A stretch of DNA of 64,000 nt from Mycolicibacter heraklionensis (lineage in GTDB: Bacteria; Actinomycetota; Actinomycetes; Mycobacteriales; Mycobacteriaceae): assembly GCF_019645815.1 (NCBI RefSeq), contig NZ_CP080997.1, positions 4,997,738-5,061,737 of the forward strand, read 5' to 3'. The stretch's first letter is position 1. Each line of letters opens with the position of its first letter. The notes beneath the pieces were generated by a model. The model did not search any database, was not told the DNA's origin, and saw only the letters and a list, made by a program, of their open reading frames with translations. Positions 14,822 through 21,816 of this stretch are shown here, one piece after another. The position numbers and the translations under genes are program-made.

Positions 14822-17800
14822 TTAGTGCGCCATGTTCGTAAACCGCGACAAGTGCAGCTGATGCGCCACCGTCACAGTCTTCGTCGGCCCGTTGCGGTGT
14901 TTGGCCAGGATCAGGTCTGCCTCGCCGCCACGCGGGTCGTCACGCTCGAAGGCGTCCGGCCGATGCAGCAGGATCACCATGTCGGCATCTTGTTCCAAAC
15001 TGTTATGGGTTGAGATCCCTTGTGCCACAAAGTTATGCGTTCCCGGAACGGTCCCGTCGAACACGTCATGCTCGCCGATGCTGGTGATCTCCACGATGGT
15101 GTCCCAGTACACGTCACTGGTCGCAACGTCGTGGATGTGGCGGTCTTCGAGCACCATGGCGGCGCGGTGTAGCCGGTCCCGGCTCGGGGCGTGCTTCCAC
15201 ATCGTGGACCCGCAGAACTGGGTGCCCATGGCCGCGGCGAATTCGCGGTGACTCATCTGCTGATCAGCCAGCGCCCAGCGCACCCGGCCCCAGACTTCTT
15301 TCGGGACGGTGTCCAGGTTCGGGTTGCGTGCCACACCTTGCAGGTGAGCCAGAATCTCCTTGGCCCCCTCGGCTTTGGCGCCCTGGGCCCCAACGTTGTG
15401 CAGGAACCGGACCTGGTTCTCGGCACCGTAAATGTGCAGGTGCCAACCGTCGCGGTAACCGGCTTTGGTCACCCGCTTGATGCGGCCGAACACCCCGACT
15501 CGCGACAGCAGCTGCGCAACATCGTCGATGAGCTGCCGACTGGTCGAGGCGTAGTAGATCCGCGCCTGCTCTAACTTGGCGTCCCAGATCACCGACCCGT
15601 CGGTCGCCCACAGGTGACGCACGAACAGCGCCACCTGGTCGTTCGGCAGCGCGAAAACCTCTTGCGGCACGAACTTCTCGTAGCTGCGCTTACCGAACAG
15701 CCCCAGCTTGTCCAACCACGCCGCGATCGGATTGCGCTTGCCGTGCGTCAGCCGGTACGGGGCCGGCAGGCGCAGCGTGGTCACCCGCGCGGCCGCGTAC
15801 TCATCGCGGACCGCCGTCACCCCGAAGTGCATGGCCGCGACCGTCACCGCAGTCAGGTTCGCCTCGTCGATCGACGCATACCGGATCGGCTGATTCTTGA
15901 CGCAGGACCCGTCACCGATCATGTGCGCCAGCAGGATGACCTCGCAGTCTTCCATCCGTTTGGTGTCCACCGGTTCGGGCACCCGCCGCGGCACGGCCAA
16001 CCGGTCCCCGACGTTCAAGTCGCCCAACGCAACCCAGCCGTCCAGAGTGAGGAACGGGTGGTTTGCGGTGGCCTCGACCTCACGCCCCGAAGCCATCCGC
16101 AGCTTGAACACCTCGCGATGCCCGCTGGGGAACACGTTGGTCATCGGCCGGGCCACCATCCGCAGCTGCTCATCCAGCGACCACACCAGGGGGCGTTCCC
16201 CGGTACGCATGAGTTCACCCAGGGTGACCTCGGACCCGTTGTCGGCCCGCAGGATCCGCGTCGAGGCGGTCAGGCAACCGGACTCGCGTAGGTCAGCCAA
16301 CATCGGCTTCTTGTCGGTACGCTGCTCGGGACCACGGTTGAGCTGGCTCAGCGCGATTACCGGCACCTCGAGCTCCTTGGCCAGTAGCTTGAGGTTCCGG
16401 GAGAATTCCGACACCTCCTGCTGGCGAGACTCGACCTTCTTGCCGGAGGTCATCAGCTGCATGTAGTCGACCGCCACCAGTCGCAGGTCCGCTTTCTGCT
16501 TGAGCCGGCGGGCCTTGGCGCGGATCTCCATCATGGTCAGGTTCGGCGAATCATCGATGTAGAGCGGCGCCTCGCTGATCTCACTCATCCGCCGCGCCAG
16601 CCGGGTCCAGTCGTCGTCTGTCATCCGTCCCGAGCGCATGTCGCCGAGTTTGATCTTGGCTTCAGCGGAGAGCAATCGCATGACGATCTCGGACTTGCTC
16701 ATTTCCAGCGAAAAGATGACGCTGGCCATCCGGTTCTTGATCGAGCACGACCGCAAGAAGTCCAATGCCAGTGTGGAGTTGTGGGTAGGCACCATGCCAC
16801 GACCGGCCAGGTAGAGACGTGCTGGGTTGTCGACCTGCACGCAGCGCACTGCGACGCTGGGCACCCGCCTCACCGAGGTCAGGCTCAGGGCCGGCGCCAG
16901 CAGCGCCGCGCCCCCGCTGGACCGCGGGGGCGTACCGGCCGGGGCAATCCGGTCCAGTCCGCAGCGCAACTGCGCGGTGGTGCGCACGCCCGCGTTCGTC
17001 GGCCACAGGTGCTCGGCGTCGGCGACGATCACCGTGCCGTCGGAGAACTCCACCTCATAGCAGGGTCGCCCCAGCATGATCTCGGTGGCGGCCACGACGC
17101 GGGTGGGCCGTCCGTCGGCGTCCAGCAATTCGTCACCGACGGCGACATCGCCCATCGTGGTCCAGCCGGTAGGGGTCGGCAACGGGGTTTTCAGCGCCAG
17201 CGCCTTCCCCATACCGGGCCGCGCCGCGATGATGATCATCTGTCCCGGGTGCAGCCCGTTGGTCACCTCGTCCAGATCGGTGAAGCCGGTCGGCACACCT
17301 CGCGCGATTCCGCCGTGCGAGGCGATCGCGTCGATCTCGTCCATGGTGGGCTGCAGCAGGTCTTCCAGCGGGACGAAGTCCTCGGAGCTCCGCCGCTCGG
17401 CGACCTCGTAGATCTCGGCCTGGGCGCGGTCGACGATCTCGGCCACATCGGCGCCCTCAGCGCCCGCGTAGCCGTACTGCACCACCCGGGTGCCGGCCTC
17501 CACCAGCCGGCGCAGGATGGCCTTCTCCGCGACGATCGTGGCGTAGTAGCCGGCGTTGGCCGCCGTGGGCACCGTGGAGATCAGCGTGTGCAGGTACGGG
17601 GCGCCGCCCACCCGGCGCAGCAGGCCGCGACGGTCGAGCTCGGCGGCCACCGTAACCGCGTCAGCAGGCTCACCGCGCCCGTAGAGGTCCAGGATCGCGT
17701 CGTAGATGTTCTGGTGCACCGGGCGGTAGAAGTCGGCGGGCCGCAACCGCTCCAGCACGTCGGCGATGGCGTCCTTGCTCAGCAGCATGCCTCCGAGCAC

Positions 17801-17899
17801 CGACTGCTCCGCGGCGAGATCCTGGGGTGGCTGGCGGCCGACGTCCTCGCGTGGTGGCTCTTCGAGCTCAGAGTGACCACGGTCGTCGACTACTGCCAT
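14822..17899 (-). CDS. dnaB: Replicative DNA helicase DnaB with two inteins
   Basis: This 1025-residue precursor has a 458-residue DnaB extein interrupted twice. Intein 1 (residues 233-374) splits Walker A between GMGK and STLALDF. Intein 2 (542-966) sits between RESG and SLEQDADM. The extein begins MAVVDD and carries GRQPPQDLAAEQSVLGGMLL, the RecA-like core with VDYMQLMTSGK, and ends SRFTNMAH. DnaB is the hexameric helicase that unwinds the fork on the lagging strand. The ATG at 17899 is preceded by GGAGGAGGGGCGC; a longer frame to 17977 lacks an RBS. It lies downstream of rplI on the same strand, after a strong terminator, so it has its own promoter. Splicing is required for function, because both inteins disrupt the ATPase core. 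Confidence 0.97.
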   Translation of the reverse strand: MAVVDDRGHSELEEPPREDVGRQPPQDLAAEQSVLGGMLLSKDAIADVLERLRPADFYRPVHQNIYDAILDLYGRGEPADAVTVAAELDRRGLLRRVGGAPYLHTLISTVPTAANAGYYATIVAEKAILRRLVEAGTRVVQYGYAGAEGADVAEIVDRAQAEIYEVAERRSSEDFVPLEDLLQPTMDEIDAIASHGGIARGVPTGFTDLDEVTNGLHPGQMIIIAARPGMGKALALKTPLPTPTGWTTMGDVAVGDELLDADGRPTRVVAATEIMLGRPCYEVEFSDGTVIVADAEHLWPTNAGVRTTAQLRCGLDRIAPAGTPPRSSGGAALLAPALSLTSVRRVPSVAVRCVQVDNPARLYLAGRGMVPTHNSTLALDFLRSCSIKNRMASVIFSLEMSKSEIVMRLLSAEAKIKLGDMRSGRMTDDDWTRLARRMSEISEAPLYIDDSPNLTMMEIRAKARRLKQKADLRLVAVDYMQLMTSGKKVESRQQEVSEFSRNLKLLAKELEVPVIALSQLNRGPEQRTDKKPMLADLRESGCLTASTRILRADNGSEVTLGELMRTGERPLVWSLDEQLRMVARPMTNVFPSGHREVFKLRMASGREVEATANHPFLTLDGWVALGDLNVGDRLAVPRRVPEPVDTKRMEDCEVILLAHMIGDGSCVKNQPIRYASIDEANLTAVTVAAMHFGVTAVRDEYAAARVTTLRLPAPYRLTHGKRNPIAAWLDKLGLFGKRSYEKFVPQEVFALPNDQVALFVRHLWATDGSVIWDAKLEQARIYYASTSRQLIDDVAQLLSRVGVFGRIKRVTKAGYRDGWHLHIYGAENQVRFLHNVGAQGAKAEGAKEILAHLQGVARNPNLDTVPKEVWGRVRWALADQQMSHREFAAAMGTQFCGSTMWKHAPSRDRLHRAAMVLEDRHIHDVATSDVYWDTIVEITSIGEHDVFDGTVPGTHNFVAQGISTHNSLEQDADMVILLHRPDAFERDDPRGGEADLILAKHRNGPTKTVTVAHQLHLSRFTNMAH
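15002..16276 (-). other. DnaB intein 2: class 1 intein with LAGLIDADG endonuclease
   Basis: The 425-residue intein starts with Cys (CLTASTRILRADNG) and ends GISTHN before Ser. Block B is TANHPF. Two dodecapeptide-type endonuclease motifs are visible: ILLAHMIGDG and ALFVRHLWATDG. The terminal splice block is HNFVAQGISTHN. The insertion site matches the one I recall for M. tuberculosis DnaB. The endonuclease appears intact, with its acidic residues in IGDG and ATDG. Confidence 0.92.
16778..17203 (-). other. DnaB intein 1: class 3 mini-intein in the P-loop
   Basis: The 142-residue intein starts with Ala (ALALKTPLPTPTGW) and ends MVPTHN before Ser. It has no first-residue nucleophile. Instead it shows the class 3 WCT set: Trp67 in AEHLWPT (block B), Cys121 in VAVRCVQV (block F) and Thr140 in VPTHN (block G). 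There is no endonuclease domain. It corresponds to the P-loop intein described in M. smegmatis DnaB (DnaBi1), whose splicing was reported to respond to oxidants and zinc. Confidence 0.9.
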
Positions 17900-18337
17900 G
17901 CGCCCCTCCTCCTCCACTGGCACGATCGAACGTCTATTCGGCGTTAATGGCCCGAACATATCCGTTGGCTCTGACACTCCCCGTTGTGTCGTGCCGCGTT
18001 GACGGTAGGCGTTGCTGGCGGCCGTACAAAACGAGCTTGTTCACAAAGCTGTGGATCAAGTGTGCACACCGGTCCCCCATTTGTTTGGGACGGTGGGGAA
18101 GACTTGTGGATTGTTCTTCTAACCGGGGTTATCCCCGCAGGTAAAGGCCATAGCGAAGGGTGTTTTGATTGTGGAAGACAATCTCTTCGGCGTGTCGTCG
18201 CAGGTTGCCGTCTTGGGCGTGTTGCTTTGCAAGCAGGTAGACGCGATTCCACAACAAGGTAAACGGCCCCGCACTCACAGACAGCTCAAAAGTTAGCCAG
18301 AACTCACCGGACTGAACCCGATCCGAACACAGCAAAG
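17900..18337. promoter_or_regulatory. dnaB upstream region with DnaA-box-like sites
   Basis: No gene is supported in this 438 bp. Sites similar to the DnaA box TT(A/G)TCCACA cluster here: TTGTTCACA (18037-18045), TGTGGATCA (18050-18058, reverse), TGTGGATTG (18105-18113, reverse) and TTATCCCCG (18129-18137). Two have one mismatch and two have two. The cluster could couple dnaB expression to DnaA; this is inference. Confidence 0.4.
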
Positions 18338-18373
18338 CCCCGGCGGCGCCGATCAGGGCGCCGCCGGGGCTGC
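18338..18373 (-). terminator. Strong stem-loop terminator after rplI
   Basis: A perfect 15-bp stem (AGCCCCGGCGGCGCC and its complement) with a 6-nt loop lies 13 bp past the rplI stop. On the minus strand it is followed by TTTGCTGTG, so only a weak U-tract is present, as is common in mycobacteria. It should end the rpsF-ssb-rpsR-rplI transcript. Confidence 0.8.
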
Positions 18374-18385
18374 TGAGGTACGTGC

Positions 18386-18844
18386 TTAGTTTGCCGCAGC
18401 GACGTCGAGGGTGACGTCGACGTTCACCTCGGGGTGCAGGTGCACCGACACCGGGTGGTTGCCGACCGCCTTGATGTGGGCCTTGGGCAGCCGCACGATC
18501 CGCCGGTCGAGGTTGGGCCCACCGGCCTTCTTGATGGCGGCGACCACGTCAGCGGCGGTCACCGAGCCGAACAGCTTGCCCGAGTCGCCCGAGGTCTTCA
18601 CCGGCAACGTGACCGTGCCCAGCGCCTGCAGAGCTTCCTTGAGCTCCTTGGCGTGGTCCAGGTCGCGCACCTGCTTGGTCTCGCGGGCCCGACGGATGTC
18701 GTCGGCCTGCTTCTGCGCGCCGCGCGTGGCGACGATGGCCAGCCCCCGCGGGAGCAGGTAGTTGCGGCCGTATCCGTCCTTGACCTCGACGGTGTCTCCG
18801 GCCGCTCCGAGGTGGTCCACCTCGGCGGTCAAAATGAGCTTCAT
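18386..18844 (-). CDS. rplI: 50S ribosomal protein L9
   Basis: The 152-residue protein is full-length L9. The N-terminal domain MKLILTAEVDHLGAAGDTVEVKDGYGRNYLLPRGLA binds 23S rRNA. A long connecting helix and a C-terminal domain ending VDVTLDVAAAN follow. It is the last gene of the rpsF-ssb-rpsR-rplI operon, 32 bp after rpsR. Confidence 0.98.
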   Translation of the reverse strand: MKLILTAEVDHLGAAGDTVEVKDGYGRNYLLPRGLAIVATRGAQKQADDIRRARETKQVRDLDHAKELKEALQALGTVTLPVKTSGDSGKLFGSVTAADVVAAIKKAGGPNLDRRIVRLPKAHIKAVGNHPVSVHLHPEVNVDVTLDVAAAN

Positions 18845-18876
18845 CGTTTCGTACTTTCTGGAGATCGAATGGTCGG

Positions 18877-19131
18877 CTAGCGCGCCGACGAGGTGAAGGG
18901 CAGCAACGCGACCTCGCGAGCGTTCTTCACCGCGAGCGCGACGTCGCGCTGGTGCTGAACGCAGTTGCCGGTCACACGACGGGCGCGGATCTTGCCCCGC
19001 TCACTGATGTAGGTGCGCAGCAGCGAGGTGTCCTTGTAGTCGATCACCTGCTTCTTGTTGGAGCAGAATGCGCACTTGCGAGCCTTGATCGGCTTCTCAG
19101 GAGCCGGACGCCGCTTGTTGGATTTGGCCAT
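18877..19131 (-). CDS. rpsR: 30S ribosomal protein S18
   Basis: The 84-residue S18 has CAFCSNKKQVIDYKDTSLLRTYISERGKI and RRVTGNCVQHQRDVALAVKNARE. The N-terminal CAFC plus a later Cys makes this the zinc-ribbon-like (C+) form. Mycobacteria often encode a second, zinc-independent S18 elsewhere that is induced when zinc is scarce. It sits between ssb and rplI. Confidence 0.98.
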   Translation of the reverse strand: MAKSNKRRPAPEKPIKARKCAFCSNKKQVIDYKDTSLLRTYISERGKIRARRVTGNCVQHQRDVALAVKNAREVALLPFTSSAR

Positions 19132-19164
19132 CTACCTATCTCTTTCGTGCTGTGGTTCGGTTGT

Positions 19165-19674
19165 CTAAAAGGGCGGCTCGTCGTCGGCGCCCCCGAAGGA
19201 GCCGGACGCCGGAGCACTGCCCCACGGGTCCTCCGCGGGCGGGCCGGACGGACCGGCCGAGGCCGGCGCGCCGCCGCCTCCGCCGAAGCCGCCTCCGCCG
19301 CCGCCACGGCTGACCTTGTTGATCTTGGCGGTCGCATACCGCAACGAGGGGCCGACCTCGTCGACCTCTACCTCGTAGACGGTGCGCTTCTCGCCCTCGC
19401 GGGTCTCGAAGGACCGCTGCCGCAGCCGCCCGGTGACGATCACCCGCGATCCGCGGGTGAGGCTCTCGGCAACATTCTCGGCGGCCTCGCGCCAGATGTT
19501 GCACCGCAGGAACAGCGCGTCGCCGTCCTTCCACTCACCGCTCTGCCGGTCGAAGACCCGCGGAGTGGACGCCACCGTGAAGTTGGCGACCGCCGCCCCC
19601 GAGGGGGTAAACCGCAGATCAGGGTCCGCGGTCAGGTTTCCGACGACGGTGATCGTGGTGTCACCTACAGCCAC
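19165..19674 (-). CDS. ssb: Single-stranded DNA-binding protein
   Basis: The 169-residue SSB has an OB-fold core (GDTTITVVGNLTADPDLRF, then FLRCNIWREAAENVAESL and TRGSRVIVTGRLRQRSFE), a glycine-rich flexible linker and the acidic tip DDEPPF, which recruits replication and repair partners. The start is GTG at 19674 with AGGAGGGCCCC upstream. It coats single-stranded DNA at forks and is transcribed with rpsF, rpsR and rplI. Confidence 0.98.
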   Translation of the reverse strand: MAVGDTTITVVGNLTADPDLRFTPSGAAVANFTVASTPRVFDRQSGEWKDGDALFLRCNIWREAAENVAESLTRGSRVIVTGRLRQRSFETREGEKRTVYEVEVDEVGPSLRYATAKINKVSRGGGGGGFGGGGGAPASAGPSGPPAEDPWGSAPASGSFGGADDEPPF

Positions 19675-19751
19675 GGGGCCCTCCTAGGATCGGTGTCAGC
19701 GCTGGATGCTGCATTCGCAGCATGAGCCTACGCAACGGCTGCGACAGCCGC

Positions 19752-20042
19752 CTACGACTTGTCGGTGCGCATCACCTTGGTGCGAAGCACCGACTCGTTC
19801 AGGCTGAGCTGACGGTCGAGTTCGGACACGGTGGCCGGAGCGGCCTTGACGTCGATGACCGCGTAGATGCCTTCGGCATGCTTGGCGATCTCGTAAGCCA
19901 GGCGGCGCTTGCCCCAGATGTCGACCTTGTCGACCGTTCCGCCGTCCTTGCGAATGACGTTCAGGAACGTCTCCAGGGACGGGGCGACGGTGCGCTCGTC
20001 GAGAGTGGGGTCAAGGATGACCATGATTTCGTATGGACGCAT
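19752..20042 (-). CDS. rpsF: 30S ribosomal protein S6
   Basis: The 96-residue S6 begins MRPYEIMVILDPTLDERTVAP and contains DIWGKRRLAYEIAKHAEGIYAVIDVKA. It pairs with S18 in the 30S platform, which fits the operon. Upstream, AGGAGGTGATGAGG is a near-perfect anti-16S match, but the ATG lies 10-11 nt beyond it. It is the first gene of the four-gene operon. Confidence 0.98.
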   Translation of the reverse strand: MRPYEIMVILDPTLDERTVAPSLETFLNVIRKDGGTVDKVDIWGKRRLAYEIAKHAEGIYAVIDVKAAPATVSELDRQLSLNESVLRTKVMRTDKS

Positions 20043-20187
20043 GGGAACCTCATCACCTCCTATGGTCGTAGTGCGGCCGTGGAGGTGTCCACGGCAGGAG
20101 GGTCGCCTGCGTCGGCAACCGGGTCAGGTTACCGGAGGCTGGGCTTCCTCACGAAATCGGCCGCCTCGGGCTGGACCGCAACCAGGT

Positions 20188-21816
20188 TCATGCGGCGGTC
20201 CCAGCTTCGCCTCTCCTCCGTCGAGCCTCGCTGAACCGCCGGGCCGGCAGCCACGGTGGTGGCGCATCCGGTGCCCGATCGAACACCCCGCCGGCCGGAT
20301 CGTCGGCCCACCCGTGGGCGCGCACCAGGTCTTCCTGCGGGCGGTAGATCTGCCGAACCACCAGCGCGCATAGCACCAACACCACCAGATCCCGCACCAG
20401 CACCGTGGTGGTGAACCACTGCTCGGGCAGGCTGCGGTCGGCAACGCTGTAGAGGTAGTACATCCGCGGCACCCAGACCAGCGCGTCGACGGTCATCCAC
20501 ACCAGCAGCAGCCGGCGGTGCGGCAGGGCCAACACCGCCAGCGGCACCAGCCACAGCGAGAACTGCGGACTCCACACCTTGTTGGTCAGCAGGAACGCCG
20601 CAACCACCAGGAACGCCAACTGCGCGACCCGCGGCCGCCGCGGCGCGGTCAGCGCGACATAGCCGATCCCGGCGCAGCACAGCGCGAACAGTGCGGCCAC
20701 GACGCTGTTGAGCACCGTCGGCGGCTGCCACATCCCCAGGTCGCCGTCGAAGCCCGACCAGCCGGTCAACGACCTCACCACGTTGTAGAGCGAATCCATG
20801 TCGTCGCCGCGGCGGGAGTTGAGCCGGAAGAACTCGCTCCAGCCCCGCGGTGCGTACAGCAGCACCGGCAGGTTCACCACCAGCCAGCTCACTGCGGTGG
20901 CCACCGCGGTGCGTTTGACCTCCCGCAGCCGGCCGGTGCGCAGCCCCAGCACCAGCAGCGGGAACAGCAGCAGCACCGGGTACAGCTTGGCGGCGGTGCC
21001 CAGACCGAGCAGCACCCCGGCCGCGGTCGGCCGGCGCCGCGCCCAGGCCAACAGACCCGCCCCGGCGAACGCGGTGGCCAACGCGTCGAAGTTGGTGAAG
21101 ATCTGGAAGATCACCAGCGGCGACGCCGCGACCAGTGCCGCGTCCCAGATGCGCCGGCCGGCCAGCCCGGCGGTGGACCACACCGTCGCCAGCCAGGCCA
21201 GCGCCAGACCCAGCGCGACGATGTCAAAGAACACCACCACCTCGGCGACCCCACTCAACGCCGGGATCTTCACCACCTTGGTGATCGCCGTGTACGTCTT
21301 CGCCAGGGCCATCGCCGAGTACTGGTACAGACCGGTCAGCACCGGATATTCCATGTAGCGCACGGCGGGCAGTCCGTCGTAGCGGGTCTGTTCCTTGCCC
21401 GACGAGTCCTTCTCCACCCAGCTGGACTTGTAGGGGAACTTGCCCTGATCCAGTAGCTCCGCGGTGTAGAGCGGCACCACGTCGGAGTAGCACAGCTGGA
21501 AGTACGCGCGCTCGTTGTCCCAGTTGGCCACCCGCTGGTCGGGGCTTCCGCTGCCGGTGCTCTGCAGGCAGGCCGACTTGGTGGTCCAGCCCAGGGCCAA
21601 GAACAGCACGGCGATCAGGAACATCACCCGCAACGGCGTCATGAACCGGGTACGCCCGATCAGCGCATGGCGGCCGACCGGCCCGCCGATGGTGTTCGAC
21701 AGCGCATGACCGACGACGTCGGTGCGGCTGGGCAGGTCGCGGTCGTCGGCGCTGCGCAGGTCCGCCGCCAGCCGGCGGGGTGAGCGCATCGGGCGTTCGG
21801 TTGTCTCCTCCGTCAC
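20188..21816 (-). CDS. GT87-family (DUF2029) polyprenol-phosphate-sugar transferase-like membrane protein
   Basis: This 542-residue polytopic membrane protein corresponds to the gene between ponA1 and rpsF in M. tuberculosis (Rv0051). About ten hydrophobic segments are visible (for example PLRVMFLIAVLFLALGW and LAFLVVAAFLLTNKVWSPQF). PVLTGLYQYSAM and FEAFF-like loops fit GT-C alpha-mannosyltransferases of the GT87 type, which use polyprenyl-phosphate-mannose outside the membrane. The acceptor is unknown. The start overlaps the stop of the upstream penicillin-binding protein gene by 4 nt, so they are coupled. The last 17 residues (RRFSEARRRRGEAGTAA) are encoded by a dispersed repeat shared with the cwlM-Rv3916c gap. 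Confidence 0.85.
   Translation of the reverse strand: MTEETTERPMRSPRRLAADLRSADDRDLPSRTDVVGHALSNTIGGPVGRHALIGRTRFMTPLRVMFLIAVLFLALGWTTKSACLQSTGSGSPDQRVANWDNERAYFQLCYSDVVPLYTAELLDQGKFPYKSSWVEKDSSGKEQTRYDGLPAVRYMEYPVLTGLYQYSAMALAKTYTAITKVVKIPALSGVAEVVVFFDIVALGLALAWLATVWSTAGLAGRRIWDAALVAASPLVIFQIFTNFDALATAFAGAGLLAWARRRPTAAGVLLGLGTAAKLYPVLLLFPLLVLGLRTGRLREVKRTAVATAVSWLVVNLPVLLYAPRGWSEFFRLNSRRGDDMDSLYNVVRSLTGWSGFDGDLGMWQPPTVLNSVVAALFALCCAGIGYVALTAPRRPRVAQLAFLVVAAFLLTNKVWSPQFSLWLVPLAVLALPHRRLLLVWMTVDALVWVPRMYYLYSVADRSLPEQWFTTTVLVRDLVVLVLCALVVRQIYRPQEDLVRAHGWADDPAGGVFDRAPDAPPPWLPARRFSEARRRRGEAGTAA
20190..20239 (-). repeat. Dispersed ~50-bp element, copy 3 (inverted)
   Basis: This is the reverse complement of the tandem element at 56946-57052, matching at 45 of 50 positions by my count. 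It reads GCGGTTCAGC...GGCGAAGCTGGGACCGCCGC on the minus strand. It supplies the last codons of the GT87 gene, and the stop codon overlaps its edge. Confidence 0.8.

Noticed and set aside
18129..18335. Minus-strand ORF between dnaB and rplI
   Set aside because: 68 residues with no homology I recognise, overlapping the DnaA-box-like cluster; no RBS seen.
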